This document shows positions 49,171 through 61,626 of a DNA stretch of 64,000 nucleotides, in pieces. Where the stretch lies: NCBI GenBank assembly GCA_025093985.1, contig JACAAK010000002.1, positions 1,116,001 to 1,180,000 of the forward strand, in the 5' to 3' direction. The DNA is from Calvatia gigantea. Its lineage: Eukaryota > Basidiomycota > Agaricomycetes > Agaricales > Lycoperdaceae. Within the stretch, counting starts at the first letter, position 1; the number at the start of each line of letters is the position of its first letter. The notes beneath the pieces were generated by a model. It was not told the origin of the DNA. It did no database searches and saw nothing but the letters and a program-made list of their open reading frames with translations. A program made the translations under genes and the position numbers.

Positions 49171-50697
49171 TCAGCCATGACCATGTCTTGAAGGTTCTCT
49201 CAGAGCGCTCGAGTTTTGTATCGAATCAGACTGCCAGGGACCTGACATTCCTGTAAGGTTGCTCTCAGAAGTACTCGGGAAAAAGCGCTGTGGTCCATGA
49301 GAGGTAGAGGATTGACGATGTGATTGTGTGACGGATTGTAAAGGTACAAAGCGGCGGTTCGAAGTGCCAGTGGAAGGAGGTGCGGGGGTACCAAGTCTGT
49401 CTTGTGGCAAAGGCGGTGGCCCCATAATTCTTGAACGATTTACTTGCTGCTCCAATGATGCGCTTTGAGGAGCGTTTGTGCGAGGTTGAAGAGCTTGTAA
49501 GTGGGTTCTTGCCACGTCAGGGCGTACGCTTGGGCTGGACTGGCTTGCTTTAATGGATTTAGGTACCATCTGTGTCAGTGAGAGCGGAGATGCAACGGCA
49601 TGAGATGTTTCGGGCGGTATGTATGCGAACTTCCTAGTGCAAATTGAGTATATGCTTGTGTTAATGGACTATTCGATGTACCCGATCTGCCGCGACATCG
49701 GCCGAAAACTTCCCTGAGCACTCCCATGGTACGACTCCCGGATGGGAGGTTGTGCCGGGCTTATGTTTTGCAAGCCTTCTTTGGAATGCGTGAGTTCGGG
49801 TGTAGGTCGACCGGCGGGGAGAGTGAGCCGATTTGGGGTTATATTGGCATGATGCGGGCTTGAATCCGTCCGCGGGCGCCTTGAGGGACGGTCATATCTG
49901 CAAAGTTCCACTTATTATTTATTCTCCAAAAGGATTCTTTAGGCTATTACTGATATGGGAAGGTGTCCATTGGCCGTTTGCCGTTATGATTAGTTGTTAT
50001 CAACGGTTCGTGTGCCTCTGTAGAGGTGAAGCCTTGATATCCGAGCTGCCGTTTCAACTGTCCGTTCTCAAGGGTTAGAGATTCATTTGATCTGTGAAAC
50101 CGAGGCCTAAGTATCCGCTAGTGTCCGAGTCGAAACGGTCGAGAAGAGCAACCTTTTTAGTTCAGAATTATCTGAACGGAGCTTTTCGAGGACTGTCCGG
50201 ATTTGTTGATGTCTGGACCGATAGAATCGAATTTGTCGCGCCATAACTTCTTGTTGGAACTTGGAAACCTTAGACCTGGGTCCGTACATCGACTGTGACC
50301 ACACCTTTGTAGCATATGCGATCAAGTCCAGGGCAGAAGGTATTGACCTGAACCAGTCTGACATCGGGGCATCGAGCTGCAAGGGACGGGACTAATCAAT
50401 GGGGGCTCGCAACCTAATTGCGGTCCGTGACCTCTTGGTGTAAAGGCACAAGTAAGATTCCGCTAGCACCGCAGGATGCACAGCTTTGGTCTGGATCTTT
50501 TTGAACCTGGATGACAATCATAGCTGTGCATTCAAGTGGAACATGGACGGACTCAGATGGTGGTTGCAAATGACATGGCCACATTCGGTCAGCCAAAATG
50601 GTACAGATTGTCCAGGTTCTGAGGCATAGGGTAGGTGGCATTTGGCGCAGCTCACAAATTCCCAGAAGTCAATATCACCAGTAGGTCCAGAGGCCAT
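49171..50697 (-). CDS. Zip3/RNF212/HEI10-like meiotic RING protein
   Basis: Likely SUMO or ubiquitin E3 that marks crossover sites in meiosis. Starts at ATG 50697: MASGPTGDIDFWEFVSCAKC. The RING-like finger has CAKC, FWLTECGHVICNHHL and, after a short intron, NPDQSCASCGASGILLVPL. Then APMSDWFRSIPSALDLIA, KFQQEVMARQIRFYRSRHQQ and a coiled coil VLEKLRSDNSELKR, as in Zip3-family proteins. The C-terminal half is Pro/Ser-rich and disordered (NITPNRLTLPAGRPTP; SASLEQQVNRSRIMGPPPL), ending PSRHGHG. The order RING, short coiled coil, disordered tail fits the family. Zip3 versus HEI10 cannot be separated by eye. Confidence 0.75.
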
Positions 50698-50923
50698 TGA
50701 AAGTGGGAAGATTAAAGTGTTCGGGATTAGGGGTTGAACATCTCTTTCAAGCAATGATCCTGAAGACGCAAGGCAAGCTCATTTCGAGCACGTGACCAAC
50801 TCAAATTCAGCTGGGCGTCATTTGGGCGCCTGTTCTTGACTCGCACACGGACTTCCAACAATCGCATATACCTTCGGAAGGGGACACCAAGGTTGTGTTT
50901 TATTTCAACCGAGTCTACACCAT

Positions 50924-53900
50924 ATGCGGCTCATCTCAACGCGGGGATGGTCGTTTGATGATTTACTTGCGGAAGGGAAGCGTTTTAAACCTGCTCCCCG
51001 TGTACCATGCACGAGTCAAAATCTGGAGAAGGAAATTCAGCAATATGAAGATGGACTACCGTTGGTGATAGAAGGATGGCATCAAACGCCACGTTGGCCC
51101 AAAAATATCTTCAACATTGATTTTTGCCGCCAGTACTTCCGAGACGGTGATAAAAGTACGTCAGTCGTTGTCTTCTTTGTGCATAGTCGTGGCTCATGTG
51201 TTCGTTGTAGCAATCAGCGTTCGCAATATACACACCCGCTTTGATAAAACAATGTCATTTGATGATTTCATTGAGAAATCGCGTGCTGTGTCAACGTTTG
51301 CCGCAGCTGAAGGTAGCCGGAACCCCTCTTGAGCTTACGAATTTTGATATTGAATTTGCATCTCAGGAACGGAGCGCTGGTATGGGAAGGACGTTGAATG
51401 TCCTCAGCAGTGGGAACACTGGTTGCGCAGCGGGGGTGTTCTTCCGCATAAACTGATACCCGACGGAAGCAACGACCTCTTGACCCTTCGACCGAAAAGG
51501 GTATGTGTCTAGATTTCTGGCCTGCATCATCGGCTCATTATTCAAAGGATGGTCGTCTAGATGTTGAAACGTTGATGTGCTACTTCGGAGTTGCTGGTAC
51601 CCACACGCCATGCCATAAGGACTTGTGTGCTTCGTCTGGCCACAATCTTATGTGCTATACCGAAAAGGACGGCTCATCGTTCTGGTTTATGACCAAAGGA
51701 TCGGATTGCTCCAAGGTTACCGAATACTTTCATACTCTGAAATACGAACTCGATCACGAGTGTCAGGCTCTCTCGATATCCGAACTAGCCAACGCTCCTT
51801 TCGACGTTTATATCGTGGAACAAAAACTCGGGGACTTAGTTCTGGTCCCTCCTCGAAGTTGCCATCAAGTTATCAACTTCGGTGGATTAACCGTCAAGAT
51901 GTCTTGGTCTAGAATGACATTGGCTGGATTGACGACGGCGTTATACCACGAACTTCCTCTTTATAGGAGGTGGGGCCAATATGTTCATTTATTCGACGTA
52001 GCTGATGACCCACTACAGAGTCTGCCGACCGGAAATCTACCGAGTCAAAAGTACAATCTATTACACGCTCCGCCACTATACCCAGGAGTTGAAGGACATT
52101 TCTGCTCAACCGTTTGACACTATCCAGAAAAGCGTTCGCGCGGGGGACCTAGCTACCGTCCTACGCCTTTACGATCAGATACTTGTTGAGGAATATTCAC
52201 CATACGGAAGGTTTATCGCCTCCAAAAGTTCCGGGTTTCACAGCAGAGACCCTTCACCCGAGTCGGAGACCCAATCATTACAGCTGGCGGAGGCTTTTCA
52301 TGCTTGTGATTTCTGTGGCGCCGACATATTCCAAGGTTACTTCCAATGCACGGGCGGTTCGACCAGTAAAAATGGGGAGAAAGGTTTTGTTGTGTGCCCT
52401 GGGTGTTACATTGAAGGCCGCACTTGTGTTTGCGAGGTAATGGAACAAATGCAATGCCAAAGCTTTGATGTTCTATTCGCGGCTCGATGGGATGCCCTTC
52501 AAGTCTTGAAAGACGTGGGTAGTTCGGTAAAATCCTTTAAAGGTTCTGAATCATTACGAGAACAAAAAAAGTGCGACTTCCACTTTCGACCTAGAGGCTA
52601 ATTCTAATAACTCGGATGCAGGTACTTTACCCAACCGTCGGATTCTAGTGTCTTTCACGCAGCAATGCTGTTGTATCAAGCACGGGTCAATCAGGTAGGT
52701 ATTGCCAGGATTTTTGAAATAAAGGTCTCATAAAACGATAGCGACAAAGTTTGAAATCATGCCGGAATGGGGGAGACTCTCATTCAGTCTCAGCGGCTTG
52801 GGCACTCAGTTGCAAGAAGTGTCATGCTGCTAGATGCTTTCCACATCTCCTTGAATCTTGTCTCATGCATTCTATGCGAGCTTTCCTCCTCCAGGAGCGG
52901 GATCAAACCCATGAAATGTATCATAAGGAACATGCGAAAAAGTTTCCTGGCTATCATGAGGGAAGAAAAGAAATGCTTCTTGCACAGGAGGAGGGAATGC
53001 CGTGCGCGGGGTTCAACGTTCGCATGGTTTATAATTCGCTCAAGTTTAGGATCTGCCAGCCTGTGAATACTGCGCACATAAAACTGGGGTGGTATGATCA
53101 ACTACTACCGGAAGAGAAACATATCATGTTGGGTCAGTCGCGTTCTGGAATGGGTGGGTCACAGAGGGAGTCCGGTGTGAGTGATACCACACGTTCTTCC
53201 AGTCCTCAAGCAGGTGTCAAAAATCATGCCTATGTCGAGGTCAAGCGGGTCAAGCATCGTCCTGTCACTGGCTCCCGAGCCATCGCATCAGATCAGCTTT
53301 CCAGTTCGTCGTTGTCATCAATTAGCCAAGAGGATATCGATACGCTGGACCTGGTGGGTATACCACTGTGCATTTAGACGTCTCCTAATGTTATTTTTTC
53401 AGGATCCTCAATGTCCTGATTCCCGCAAGGACTCACCGATGTCAGTATCCCGAAATCCACCAGTGGCTGCCAAACTCGTCAAACCGGAGGCCAATCGATT
53501 TCCTCACTCAACCAAGGTGCACGAATCCCGCCGAGATCAAAGTGGAGATGGCACTATTTTCGCAGCTGTCCATCCTATTGGACCTCCGAGAAAACGCAAA
53601 CGACAGGAGGTAATCTCCGGATCCAAGGACACTTCCACTGCAGAAGTGCCTAAGGCTGGGGAACCGAACGGTTTCGCGGCCGCTTTGGGCGCAGCTATTA
53701 ACCAAGTGGCGGAAACTGCGACCAAAACGGGCAATTCCGCCGGCGCTCGCCAAAAATCCGAACAGCCTAAGAAGCGGTTCCGTGACAACACAGTTACAGC
53801 GGTGCCCGCTACAAGCTCCACCACACGACTCAGGCGCACTGGCGAAGATCACATTGTTGTCAACGTCGCAGAGCTTCAGGACTTGGTTACCCAAACGGCG

Positions 53901-54447
53901 GAGCGAACCGTTCGACGGATGGTTCCAGAGACTGTGTTACCTCCTTCCCTGGCAACCAAGGTCGCAGTTTCTATAATGACGGGATACGCAGCTGCGGGAA
54001 CGTTCGTTAACGGCAATACTCAAATTCGGTTTCCATCAGTATGTTTGTTTCATTGTGTTCTTTGCGTGGGCGAACTACTTATCTTCCTGATAGCTAAAAC
54101 ATTTTGCTGAGGTGTCACCCTCCGTCAATCAAAACCAAGGTAATTTTCTGGGTGATTATACAGGACTCTCCGCTGAATTTCACGCGCGAACTCAAGGGAT
54201 CTCGACTAGCTCCCAGCTCGACAAAATGCCGACGAGCTCCGAAGCAAAACAAGATGATCGCGAACTTCAAACGGCGGACAGGACGCCTCGCGAATCTTAT
54301 TCTGCGCATCCAACAGCCCAACCGCAGGGGCACCGTCAGCATCAGAAGGCGCATCTACTTGATAAAAAGCGACCCTTCCCACTGCATTCAGGAGCCAGTG
54401 TCTCCGCTGGGAAAAAGAGGCGGATGGAGGATGGAGATGAAGAATGA
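50924..54447 (+). CDS. JmjC-domain protein with Cys-rich module
   Basis: Putative Fe(II)/2-oxoglutarate oxygenase, chromatin-type. The ATG at 50924 gives MRLISTRGWSFDDLLAEGKR; then LPLVIEGWHQTPRWPKNIF, SFDDFIEKSRAVSTF, VETLMCYFGVAGTHTPCHKD with the HxD iron motif (His-Lys-Asp), SGHNLMCYTEKDGSSFWFM, and LVLVPPRSCHQVINFGGLT with the second iron His. A Cys-rich module follows (CDFCGADIFQGYFQC, GFVVCPGCYIEGRTCVC) resembling a ZZ or JmjC-associated finger, then LSCKKCHAARCFPHLLESC. The C-terminal third is disordered and basic (PRKRKRQEV, KKRRMEDGDEE), suggesting a nucleus-targeted protein. Target residue unknown. Upstream divergent from the Zip3-like gene. The 5' end could extend upstream. Confidence 0.8.
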
Positions 54448-54990
54448 TTAATGAGGCATTGCATTAAAAGTGAACATTACCGCCACCCGTTAGTTTTCAT
54501 GTACATATTCTTAATTCACGTCAGTCTTTCTTGCACACACGCCCAACAACTTTCTTGGTATCATTTTCATCTCTAGGTTACTAGCATTGTGGTATATTAA
54601 GTCGTTCATAATACACCATCACGAACATGTTGCAGATAACCTTACTCGACATGGTAGTCAGGGGCATCATAACAAATTACTCTCCATTGTATGGTATTTG
54701 CCGATGTTAAAACTGTATCTTAAGAGAGTCACGTTAAATTTGGGAGAGGGCCAAAGGGCCGACCAAAGTGGGCAAAGAAGGGAGGATTAGGTGAGCTCAA
54801 TAGAGGGTATATATATAGATGGGCATAAGGAATGTAATGAAGAAAGAAGAAAATCGTGTCATGAAAAGGTTGGAAAAGCTCATTATACAACTAAAAACCA
54901 AAGCCGGAAAGGGCAAGAACAACGGCGGAACAGGAAAGCATCTTGCGACAAGAACCTGAGCAGAAGGGAGGGAAAAGAAATGCAAATGTC
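54448..54990. other. Intergenic between convergent JmjC and casein kinase genes
   Basis: About 540 bp of 3' UTR-like sequence, AT-richer than neighbours, with purine-rich GAAAG stretches at 54830-54980. No gene or repeat recognised. Confidence 0.45.
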
Positions 54991-56968
54991 TTAACACCGA
55001 CAGGTGAGAATCCTAAGAAGGGAGCTTTTCCGTGGTGGCTCGTCCACATCCTGGCCATGATAATCGCCGCCGTGGGATGCACCTGTTTGACCTGCCTGAG
55101 CACGGACCTGACTAACAGCGGGTGGCACTGCACCAACGCTAGGAGACATTGGTGACGCACGAGCATATTGTTGTTGAGTATTATAACTTGCATTCCCAAC
55201 ATCATAACCATCGTAACCGCCGTTGGCAGCATTTGCATATGGGTGTGTACCTCGTGGCTGACCAACCGGAACGTTAACTTGAGCGGTGCCCGATTGGGGT
55301 GTTTGTTGTCCAGGTCCTGGGAGCAGTGCAGGAATCTTCCGCGATTTGGAACCATGACGAACAAGGGCTGGGGAGGGTGGAACAACAGGGGGCCCTGCCT
55401 GTGAGCGTCGATGATCATCACGTGTATCACGCTTTCGGTCAGCTCCTGACTGCATTTGATTGAGAACGGGGTTTTGGCCCTGCTGCTGCGAGGTAGTCAG
55501 CCACCAATCAAGGCTCGCCTACTCCAACTGCTTGATACTTACACCAGGAGTCGTTTCCCATCCCCGTCCGTCTAGAATAGGATAAGACCAATGAGTGAAA
55601 ATACAAAAATAGGCGAGCGGCTACACGCACCATTCAAGAGATTCCAATCAAACACGCCGTCGTCTACATCCCCATTGTTTTTCATAACCTTGGCAAATAA
55701 TTCTCGCAAGAAGTCATAATCGGGCGTTTCCTCAAAGCCGAGTTTGCGGACGTAGTTCAAATAAATTCCAAATTCCTCTAGAGACAATAAGCAAGAAGAA
55801 TCTGCGAAACAGACGTACAATGACCACGTACCAGGGAAACCTTCACAGAGCTCTTTAATAGGCGTCATTTGTTTCTTCTCACCAATCTTTTCATATTTCT
55901 GCTTGTTTGTTGCCGCCTTGAGGCCCTGCCATGGTAAACTCCCCCGAAGGAAATACATGAAGACATGGCCAAGAGACTCCAAATCATCTCTCCGTGACTG
56001 TTCTGAAGAAGGACGTAAGCCGGCTGTTTGCATCATGCAGGAACACAACACCATACCTCTTCCAAGATGCGTGTTGATGCTCATATATCGTGCAGTGCCG
56101 CTCAAACTTTTGCGCTCCCGGTAGGGGATGTGTTGCTTGGTCTTCGGGTCACGGTACTGCTTAGCCATACCAAAATCGACAACGTGGATGACTACAAGGA
56201 ATCAATTTAGGAAATGGACTACACCAAATGGATGAAACTGACTATTAGCACCCTTGGTGTTGGGACGACCTATGAGAAAGTTGTCGGGCTTGATGTCACG
56301 GTAGATGAGGTTCTTCTCATGGATGGTCTGTACACGAGTGATCTGTAAAGCAACATGAATGACTTGGCCAAGTCAAATCCAGCTTGCAAAAAACTGACCA
56401 TCTGACGGGCGGCCATACAAACGGTCTTGATCGAAAATTTCCTCCCGCACATATCGAAGAGATCCTCTAAACTTGGACCCAGTAGATCTATCACGAGAAT
56501 GTTGTGCAAGCCTTCCTGGCCAAAGTGGTAAATCTGCGGAATGCCAGCTAAATTTGGCAAAAGGGAATGAGCCGGATTCGGATAAGCGCAGTAGACCAAC
56601 AGCCGCTACGTACTACAACCAGCTAGGATACGGTAGGAACGGCATTCATCGCGAAGTTGGGGAGCTTCAGCCTTGCGTGGTTCCTAAATGTTTGGGACAT
56701 GGGGAGGGTGGAATGAGCATGGTGAAGCAAGGATTTGTGAGAGGAGCTGCGGACGACGCACAAACTTGATGGCGACTGTTTGGGAGTTAAGAAGGTTGGT
56801 TCCTGCAGCACGAAAGACAGGTGGGGTCAGAAAAAAAGGCTAGAAGTTGGAGGAACGGACAGGGGACAAACCCTCGAAAATGACACCGAAGGAACCCTCG
56901 CCAATTTTCCTGCCGACGCGATAGTGGATGCCGACGAGGTTTGCGGTGGTGGAGGAGTGCTGGGACAT
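54991..56968 (-). CDS. Casein kinase I (Yck/Cki type)
   Basis: Ser/Thr kinase. Starts at ATG 56968 ([20 protein letters not shown]). Glycine loop [20 protein letters not shown] lysine, [34 protein letters not shown], catalytic loop [37 protein letters not shown], the CK1 signature [35 protein letters not shown] and [16 protein letters not shown]. The C-terminal tail is Pro/Gly/Tyr/Gln-rich and ends LLRILTCRC; the terminal Cys-x-Cys may be lipid-modified as in membrane-bound yeast Yck proteins. The plasma-membrane form is therefore likely, by inference. About eight exons in frame. Confidence 0.92.
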
Positions 56969-57114
56969 GGCAAGGGCTCGGAGGGAGGAGGAAGGAGAGG
57001 AAGAGGCCTGAGAGGCCGGTGAGGAGAGGAGAACAGAAGAGGCTCAGCGCTAACAAAACAGCCCACTCGGCTCATCCCGCCCAAATATATACACAAACAA
57101 CTTCTTATTACGCC

Positions 57115-59516
57115 CTAATACATCATCACCTTCAGGTATCCTAAACCTACAGACAACGCCACCACTACAACCGTCATTGCTAATCTCATGTATCTCAGTC
57201 TCCTCCGCTCATCCTCCCAGGCTTCCCCGCCCGCAACTTTGTATCTCCCCCACTTCGGCTTCCGGGAAAGCCACCAGAACAATGCAACCGGCCCTGGGAA
57301 CGTTGCTACTATCTTTCCAACTCCCTTATCCACCCTATAGTAACTCATGCAATCCATCCAAACAGAACTCCGCAGCCGACCCTGTAGCCAGTCATTGTAT
57401 TTGTCTGTTGCCTCATTTGTAATCTCAAAGGCCTTTGCTTTGCCATCCACAACAGGTTTGATGAGTTGCAGCGCAAGGCCGATCTGTTCACATTGCATGA
57501 GATAAATCGCTGAATCACACAACTGCGCGCCAAGGGCTCGACCCACCTGCACTTCCTGGCTGAAAATAACGGAGGCATGTCCAGTCGCCACATTCGGTCC
57601 TAGACGGAATTCAACACCCAAATATAGTCACATAAACCAAGCCCAGAACCCACCAAGAAGCACGTAAAAATTCGGAAAACCAGGTATCGAAGAGCCCAGA
57701 TACGCAGTCGCACCGCCTTGTTCATCGAAATAGTCCTGAATCGTCTTACCACTACTTCCTTTGACCCGCATTCCTTTGGGCTCCTGTAGCACACAAACCC
57801 GTTGGTCCGTAATCACATAACTTGAAGTATAGTACGCACAAGGGAGTAACCGGTTCCGAAGATGATGATATCCAACGGAACAACCTTCCCTGTCTTGAGC
57901 TTGATGCCTTCATCTACGATTTCCTCGATCCCATCCCACTTTAACGAGACGTTCGACCTATGGAGGGACTTGAGATAATCGGGATCAACAATTATTCTCT
58001 TGCACCCCGGAGCTGCGGCGAAACATTTCCGAATGAGGAACAATGTGTCATCGATAGAGAGAGACCCACAATAGGTTGGAATGAGTTTGTCCAAATATTC
58101 CTTGGGAGCCTTATGCTTGATATAACGTGCCATCGTCTAGATCCCTGATGAGGTGAGTCGCCCAACCAACATTTTTAGATTTAACATGCCCGTTTTGTTG
58201 CAGATAACAGAAGCTTATTGCCCTTACGGAAAATCAGGGCACTGAGGTCGGACTATCAATAAACGGTAAAAATTCCGGTCTCAGCCTGCATGAAACGCGC
58301 AAGCCAACAAATACTCACCCTCGCCATGATCGAGTTGCGGTACCACCGCATGACGAAAGGCACATACCGAAACACCCACTTCACGAGGGCAGGGTATTTG
58401 TAGTCTCCCTATCGATTGGAGTAAACCTTGAGTCTATGAGCGGATCTCTACTTAAGAAACGAGACCTACACGAGGTATGTACCATTGGGGTGTTCGGCAG
58501 AAGTTGGTGACTTGGACCGAGGGATCCTCTGAAATCTCCGGAATGAATTGTGCCCTAAAAGTTGGCGAGCTCAATCAACACCACTGATCTAAAAAAAGAA
58601 AAAGACAATAGAAACGCACGCAGAACATCCATTCCCGATAACCCCTACCCTCTTGCCCCTCAGCTCAACATCGTGCCTCCATCGAGCAGAGTGCCAAACG
58701 ATTCCTTTGAACTTCTTTAGCCCAGGCTCAAGCTCCCTTGGGAACAGTGGATCAAAGAAACCACCGGCAGCCCAAATGACAATCTCGGCCTCCACGATAC
58801 TCTCCTCGCCGCTCTTCTCATCCTTGAGTATTACCTTGTACCTCATCTTCTCATTATCCCATTCCGCATAAGATACACTCGTCAAAAGTTTCGTATGCGA
58901 AACGAGGTTGTGCTTTTTCCACAGGGTTTCCCAATATGCCCGAAGCTCGGGTTGACCGACGTAGTAGCTTTCCCAGTCCGGGTTCAGATCAGTTGAGAGG
59001 GAGTACCAATGTGCGGGCACATCAGACCCACATCCCTAATGATTTATTCGATCAATCAATGTGTTTTGTGAATGGAAAGAAACATACGGGATAAGTATTA
59101 TCCTGTGATGGCAGCAAAAGGGTCAACGACTAGCTCTCTTCGGCTCGTTCATAAAGTTCGCCACTCACTCTCCATGTTCCGCCGACTGAATCTGCCCGTT
59201 CGTATATCTGTACAACCAAGTCCGTGTCAAACAATGTCATTCGGACTCGAATAGACTCCCGAACACACAGTAAAGTTTTCAAAACCCAGTTGGCGCTTGA
59301 GCTGGATAGCAGCAGAAATACCGGCCAGGCTACACGACCAGTGAATTCCCCAACAAGTGAAAAAACAGCAAACAGAGGTGAAAATATTGAGATGTTAGTG
59401 TTTCTAGTGACTAACCAACAAACAAAAGAAGGAACGTGACGTACCCAGCACCAACAATGGCAATATGGGGAACTCTCTCAGAATTCTTCGATTCTCCGCT
59501 AGCCATGTTTCCGCAC
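57115..59516 (-). CDS. Flavin-containing (Baeyer-Villiger-like) monooxygenase with C-terminal membrane helix
   Basis: FAD/NADPH monooxygenase. Starts at ATG 59516 (MASGESKNSERVP). The first Rossmann site HIAIVGAGLAGISAAIQLKR and ERADSVGGTWRDNTYPGCG (with a 15-nt exon coding DNTYP) are class B features; the fingerprint region includes KFKGIVWHSARWRHDVELRG; the second Rossmann site is KRVGVIGNGCSA. Later: LDIIIFGTGY. After AYLGSSIPGFPNFYVLLG the C-terminus has MRLAMTVVVVALSVGLGYL, a single membrane anchor, ending VMMY. Substrate unknown. Introns around 58140-58580 are not fully resolved, so that stretch is less sure. Confidence 0.82.
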
Positions 59517-60129
59517 TTATCTGAAGACCGAAAGGAAAAGGCGAACACTCAGGTAATCGTCAAGCTAAAGAAGCAGGGTATCGGCTGAGCTTAGCAACAA
59601 ATAGTGGCAAGAGCATCAATCAGACCGGTGATTGAATATTGAACGTTTAAACATACAACGCTGAGGAATTATCAGCCCATTTGATTTCCCTGAATAAAAT
59701 TTATGTGACCGTCGCTCACCTGAGGTTGAGTTATGTTCCGAGCTGGAAGCAAAAGGGAACTAGAATTTACTGGGGGTGCAGCAGAGTACCGGCATCTTAT
59801 ACACACATCAAAAGGCGAAAGCATATGATTATTTCTTGTCTTCCTCACGCTCACGCTCAATGCCAGCGTGATCATCAAACTTTTCAAAATACGGTTGTTA
59901 TCACTTATTTGAACACCCAGAGGGATCTCAACCCTCTCGTCATGTATCCACTTGCTATTTAACATGAGGCTTTTATGGGTGTCCGGGGCCACCAGTCTGC
60001 CATTTTTTCAAAACAATCTCGCGGAGCGGGATTGGCAAGATCACTTTTTCGAAAACTCCGTCACGCAAACATCGCAAAGTTTTTCGGTCTCCGCTGGCGG
60101 AGAATCTACAGACCAGAGTCTAACGCACC
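59517..60129. other. Intergenic left of the inverted repeat
   Basis: About 610 bp upstream of the monooxygenase start. Short open frames, no recognisable protein. Includes the monooxygenase promoter. Confidence 0.4.
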
Positions 60130-60270
60130 CATGGCCAGACTCCTACCCAGTCACCTGGGACGCTCTTATATAAGCGGACGTTGATCCGAAGTGATACCGA
60201 AACTTCGTCAACTGCTAATGCGTCCCAGGGACTGGCACAAATGTACGATGTTCATGTTTGGCTACAGCCT
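60130..60270 (+). repeat. Left arm of a 141-bp inverted repeat
   Basis: Matches the reverse complement of 60974-61114 with one substitution (60219) and one indel near the outer end. Inside the arm are nested palindromes: CCTGGGACGC (60154-60163) with GCGTCCCAGG (60220-60229), the perfect palindrome CTTATATAAG, and a GTTGA..CGAAG / CTTCGTCAAC stem. Confidence 0.92.
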
Positions 60271-60455
60271 GTGTCACACCATCAGAACATGTACCCTCCC
60301 CGCCTTTTTGCCTAAATTAGGCAGCACTCCCGACTGTCTGATCAATTTTGGTAAGTCCGATAAGTGATTGTGATGATCACGTTGTACCGTACGAGCTACG
60401 AGGCTATTTATCAAAGTAGGAAAAAAAAACATAATCTGATTTTTCCTCTTGGAAA

Positions 60456-60920
60456 ATGGCTACTCCATCCCTCTCACACATTCTTAACGTCCTTGATGAA
60501 ACCAATTTGACTATTCTGGGGGTTATGAAAGGGGTTTGGGGATGTGGGCTACCTGAAGCTCGGCGCTCAGTATTGGATCAGGCCACTCAAATTACGGATC
60601 TGCTGTATGAGCACTCACCAGAGATTATGCATTCCTGGGCATTCAGCCTAGTGACACGATGTCTCCAAGCAGAAGTAGTTGAACTGACAAGACCACGGCA
60701 TGGACTACAATTCAATATCAGCCAAGCATCGTCATCTTATCTGGAGGGCTCATCTATGGTGGCTGCAATGGTAATGCAGTCCTCCCTTCGGAGTTGCGCT
60801 AGTGCGTCATGCACTTGGTACAGGCAGGGATACACACCAAATCTTTCCCTGACATCTTCGCACATTTGTTCTACTAGAGGCTTCGATGGTGACATGAGAA
60901 AGTACGGGAGTGTTGCTTAA
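60456..60920 (+). CDS. Small reading frame between the inverted repeat arms, unrecognised
   Basis: 154-residue open frame starting MATPSLSHILNVLDETNLTI and containing EARRSVLDQATQITDLLYEH and MHSWAFSLVTRCLQAEVVEL. The helical pattern with 'HGLQFN' resembles the N-terminal part of repetitive proteins I have seen in basidiomycete mobile elements (possibly the DUF6589-associated kind), but I cannot confirm this. The frame loses the pattern after about residue 105 and no further domain follows, so it looks truncated. It sits between the two arms of the 141-bp inverted repeat. Confidence 0.35.
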   Translation: MATPSLSHILNVLDETNLTILGVMKGVWGCGLPEARRSVLDQATQITDLLYEHSPEIMHSWAFSLVTRCLQAEVVELTRPRHGLQFNISQASSSYLEGSSMVAAMVMQSSLRSCASASCTWYRQGYTPNLSLTSSHICSTRGFDGDMRKYGSVA

Positions 60921-60973
60921 TTAGGGGGGATGCGTGGGAAAGGCGCCCTTCCATGAGAGCGTGACATTATTTA

Positions 60974-61114
60974 AGGCTGTAGCCAAACATGAACATCGTA
61001 CATTTGTGCCAGTCCCTGGGACGCGTTAGCAGTTGACGAAGTTTCGGTATCACTTCGGATCAACGTCCGCTTATATAAGAGCGTCCCAGGTGACTGGGTA
61101 GGAGTCTGCCATGG
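60974..61114 (-). repeat. Right arm of the 141-bp inverted repeat
   Basis: Reverse-complement copy of 60130-60270. The nested 10-bp palindrome halves are at 61015-61024 and 61081-61090. I found no clear target-site duplication at the outer ends. Confidence 0.92.
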
Positions 61115-61626
61115 CCAATGACATGTCAGTTGGTCCCAACCTGCCGTAAGAGAGAAATAGGTCCACAAAAACTCAAAACCTCATTATCTATTGTCTATCA
61201 TGCAAAGCATATAATTGCTAGGCGTCGAAAGAATCTCACCATATGATATAGGAAGAGCTGCTTTCTGATGTCCTCGTGTTCTTGATTAAAATAACACCTA
61301 ACATCTGCACCTTACCCCATCTGCAGATGGCACCTGCGCTAGAAGAGGTATCATTCAAACCCATTCAACAAAGTATGTACAACTACTAATTAGCTTAGAT
61401 CCCCCTCCCCAACCTACGAGCTCAACAGCGGACCCAAAACACTACACTACTGCCACAAATGATGAAAGAAACATTAGCCGGACCAAAAGACTTCGGGTCA
61501 CTCCATTGGTGATGGCTATCGAGTTATAACGTGGGAAATGCCCAACAAGGATGATATGTACACGGAACGAAAGAACAAAAGTATCAGATGAAAGAACAAT
61601 TTCCTCTTTGATATGTAAATCACGCC
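61115..61626. other. Intergenic right of the inverted repeat, gid4 3' side
   Basis: About 510 bp. No gene, RNA or repeat recognised beyond the neighbouring arm. Confidence 0.4.
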
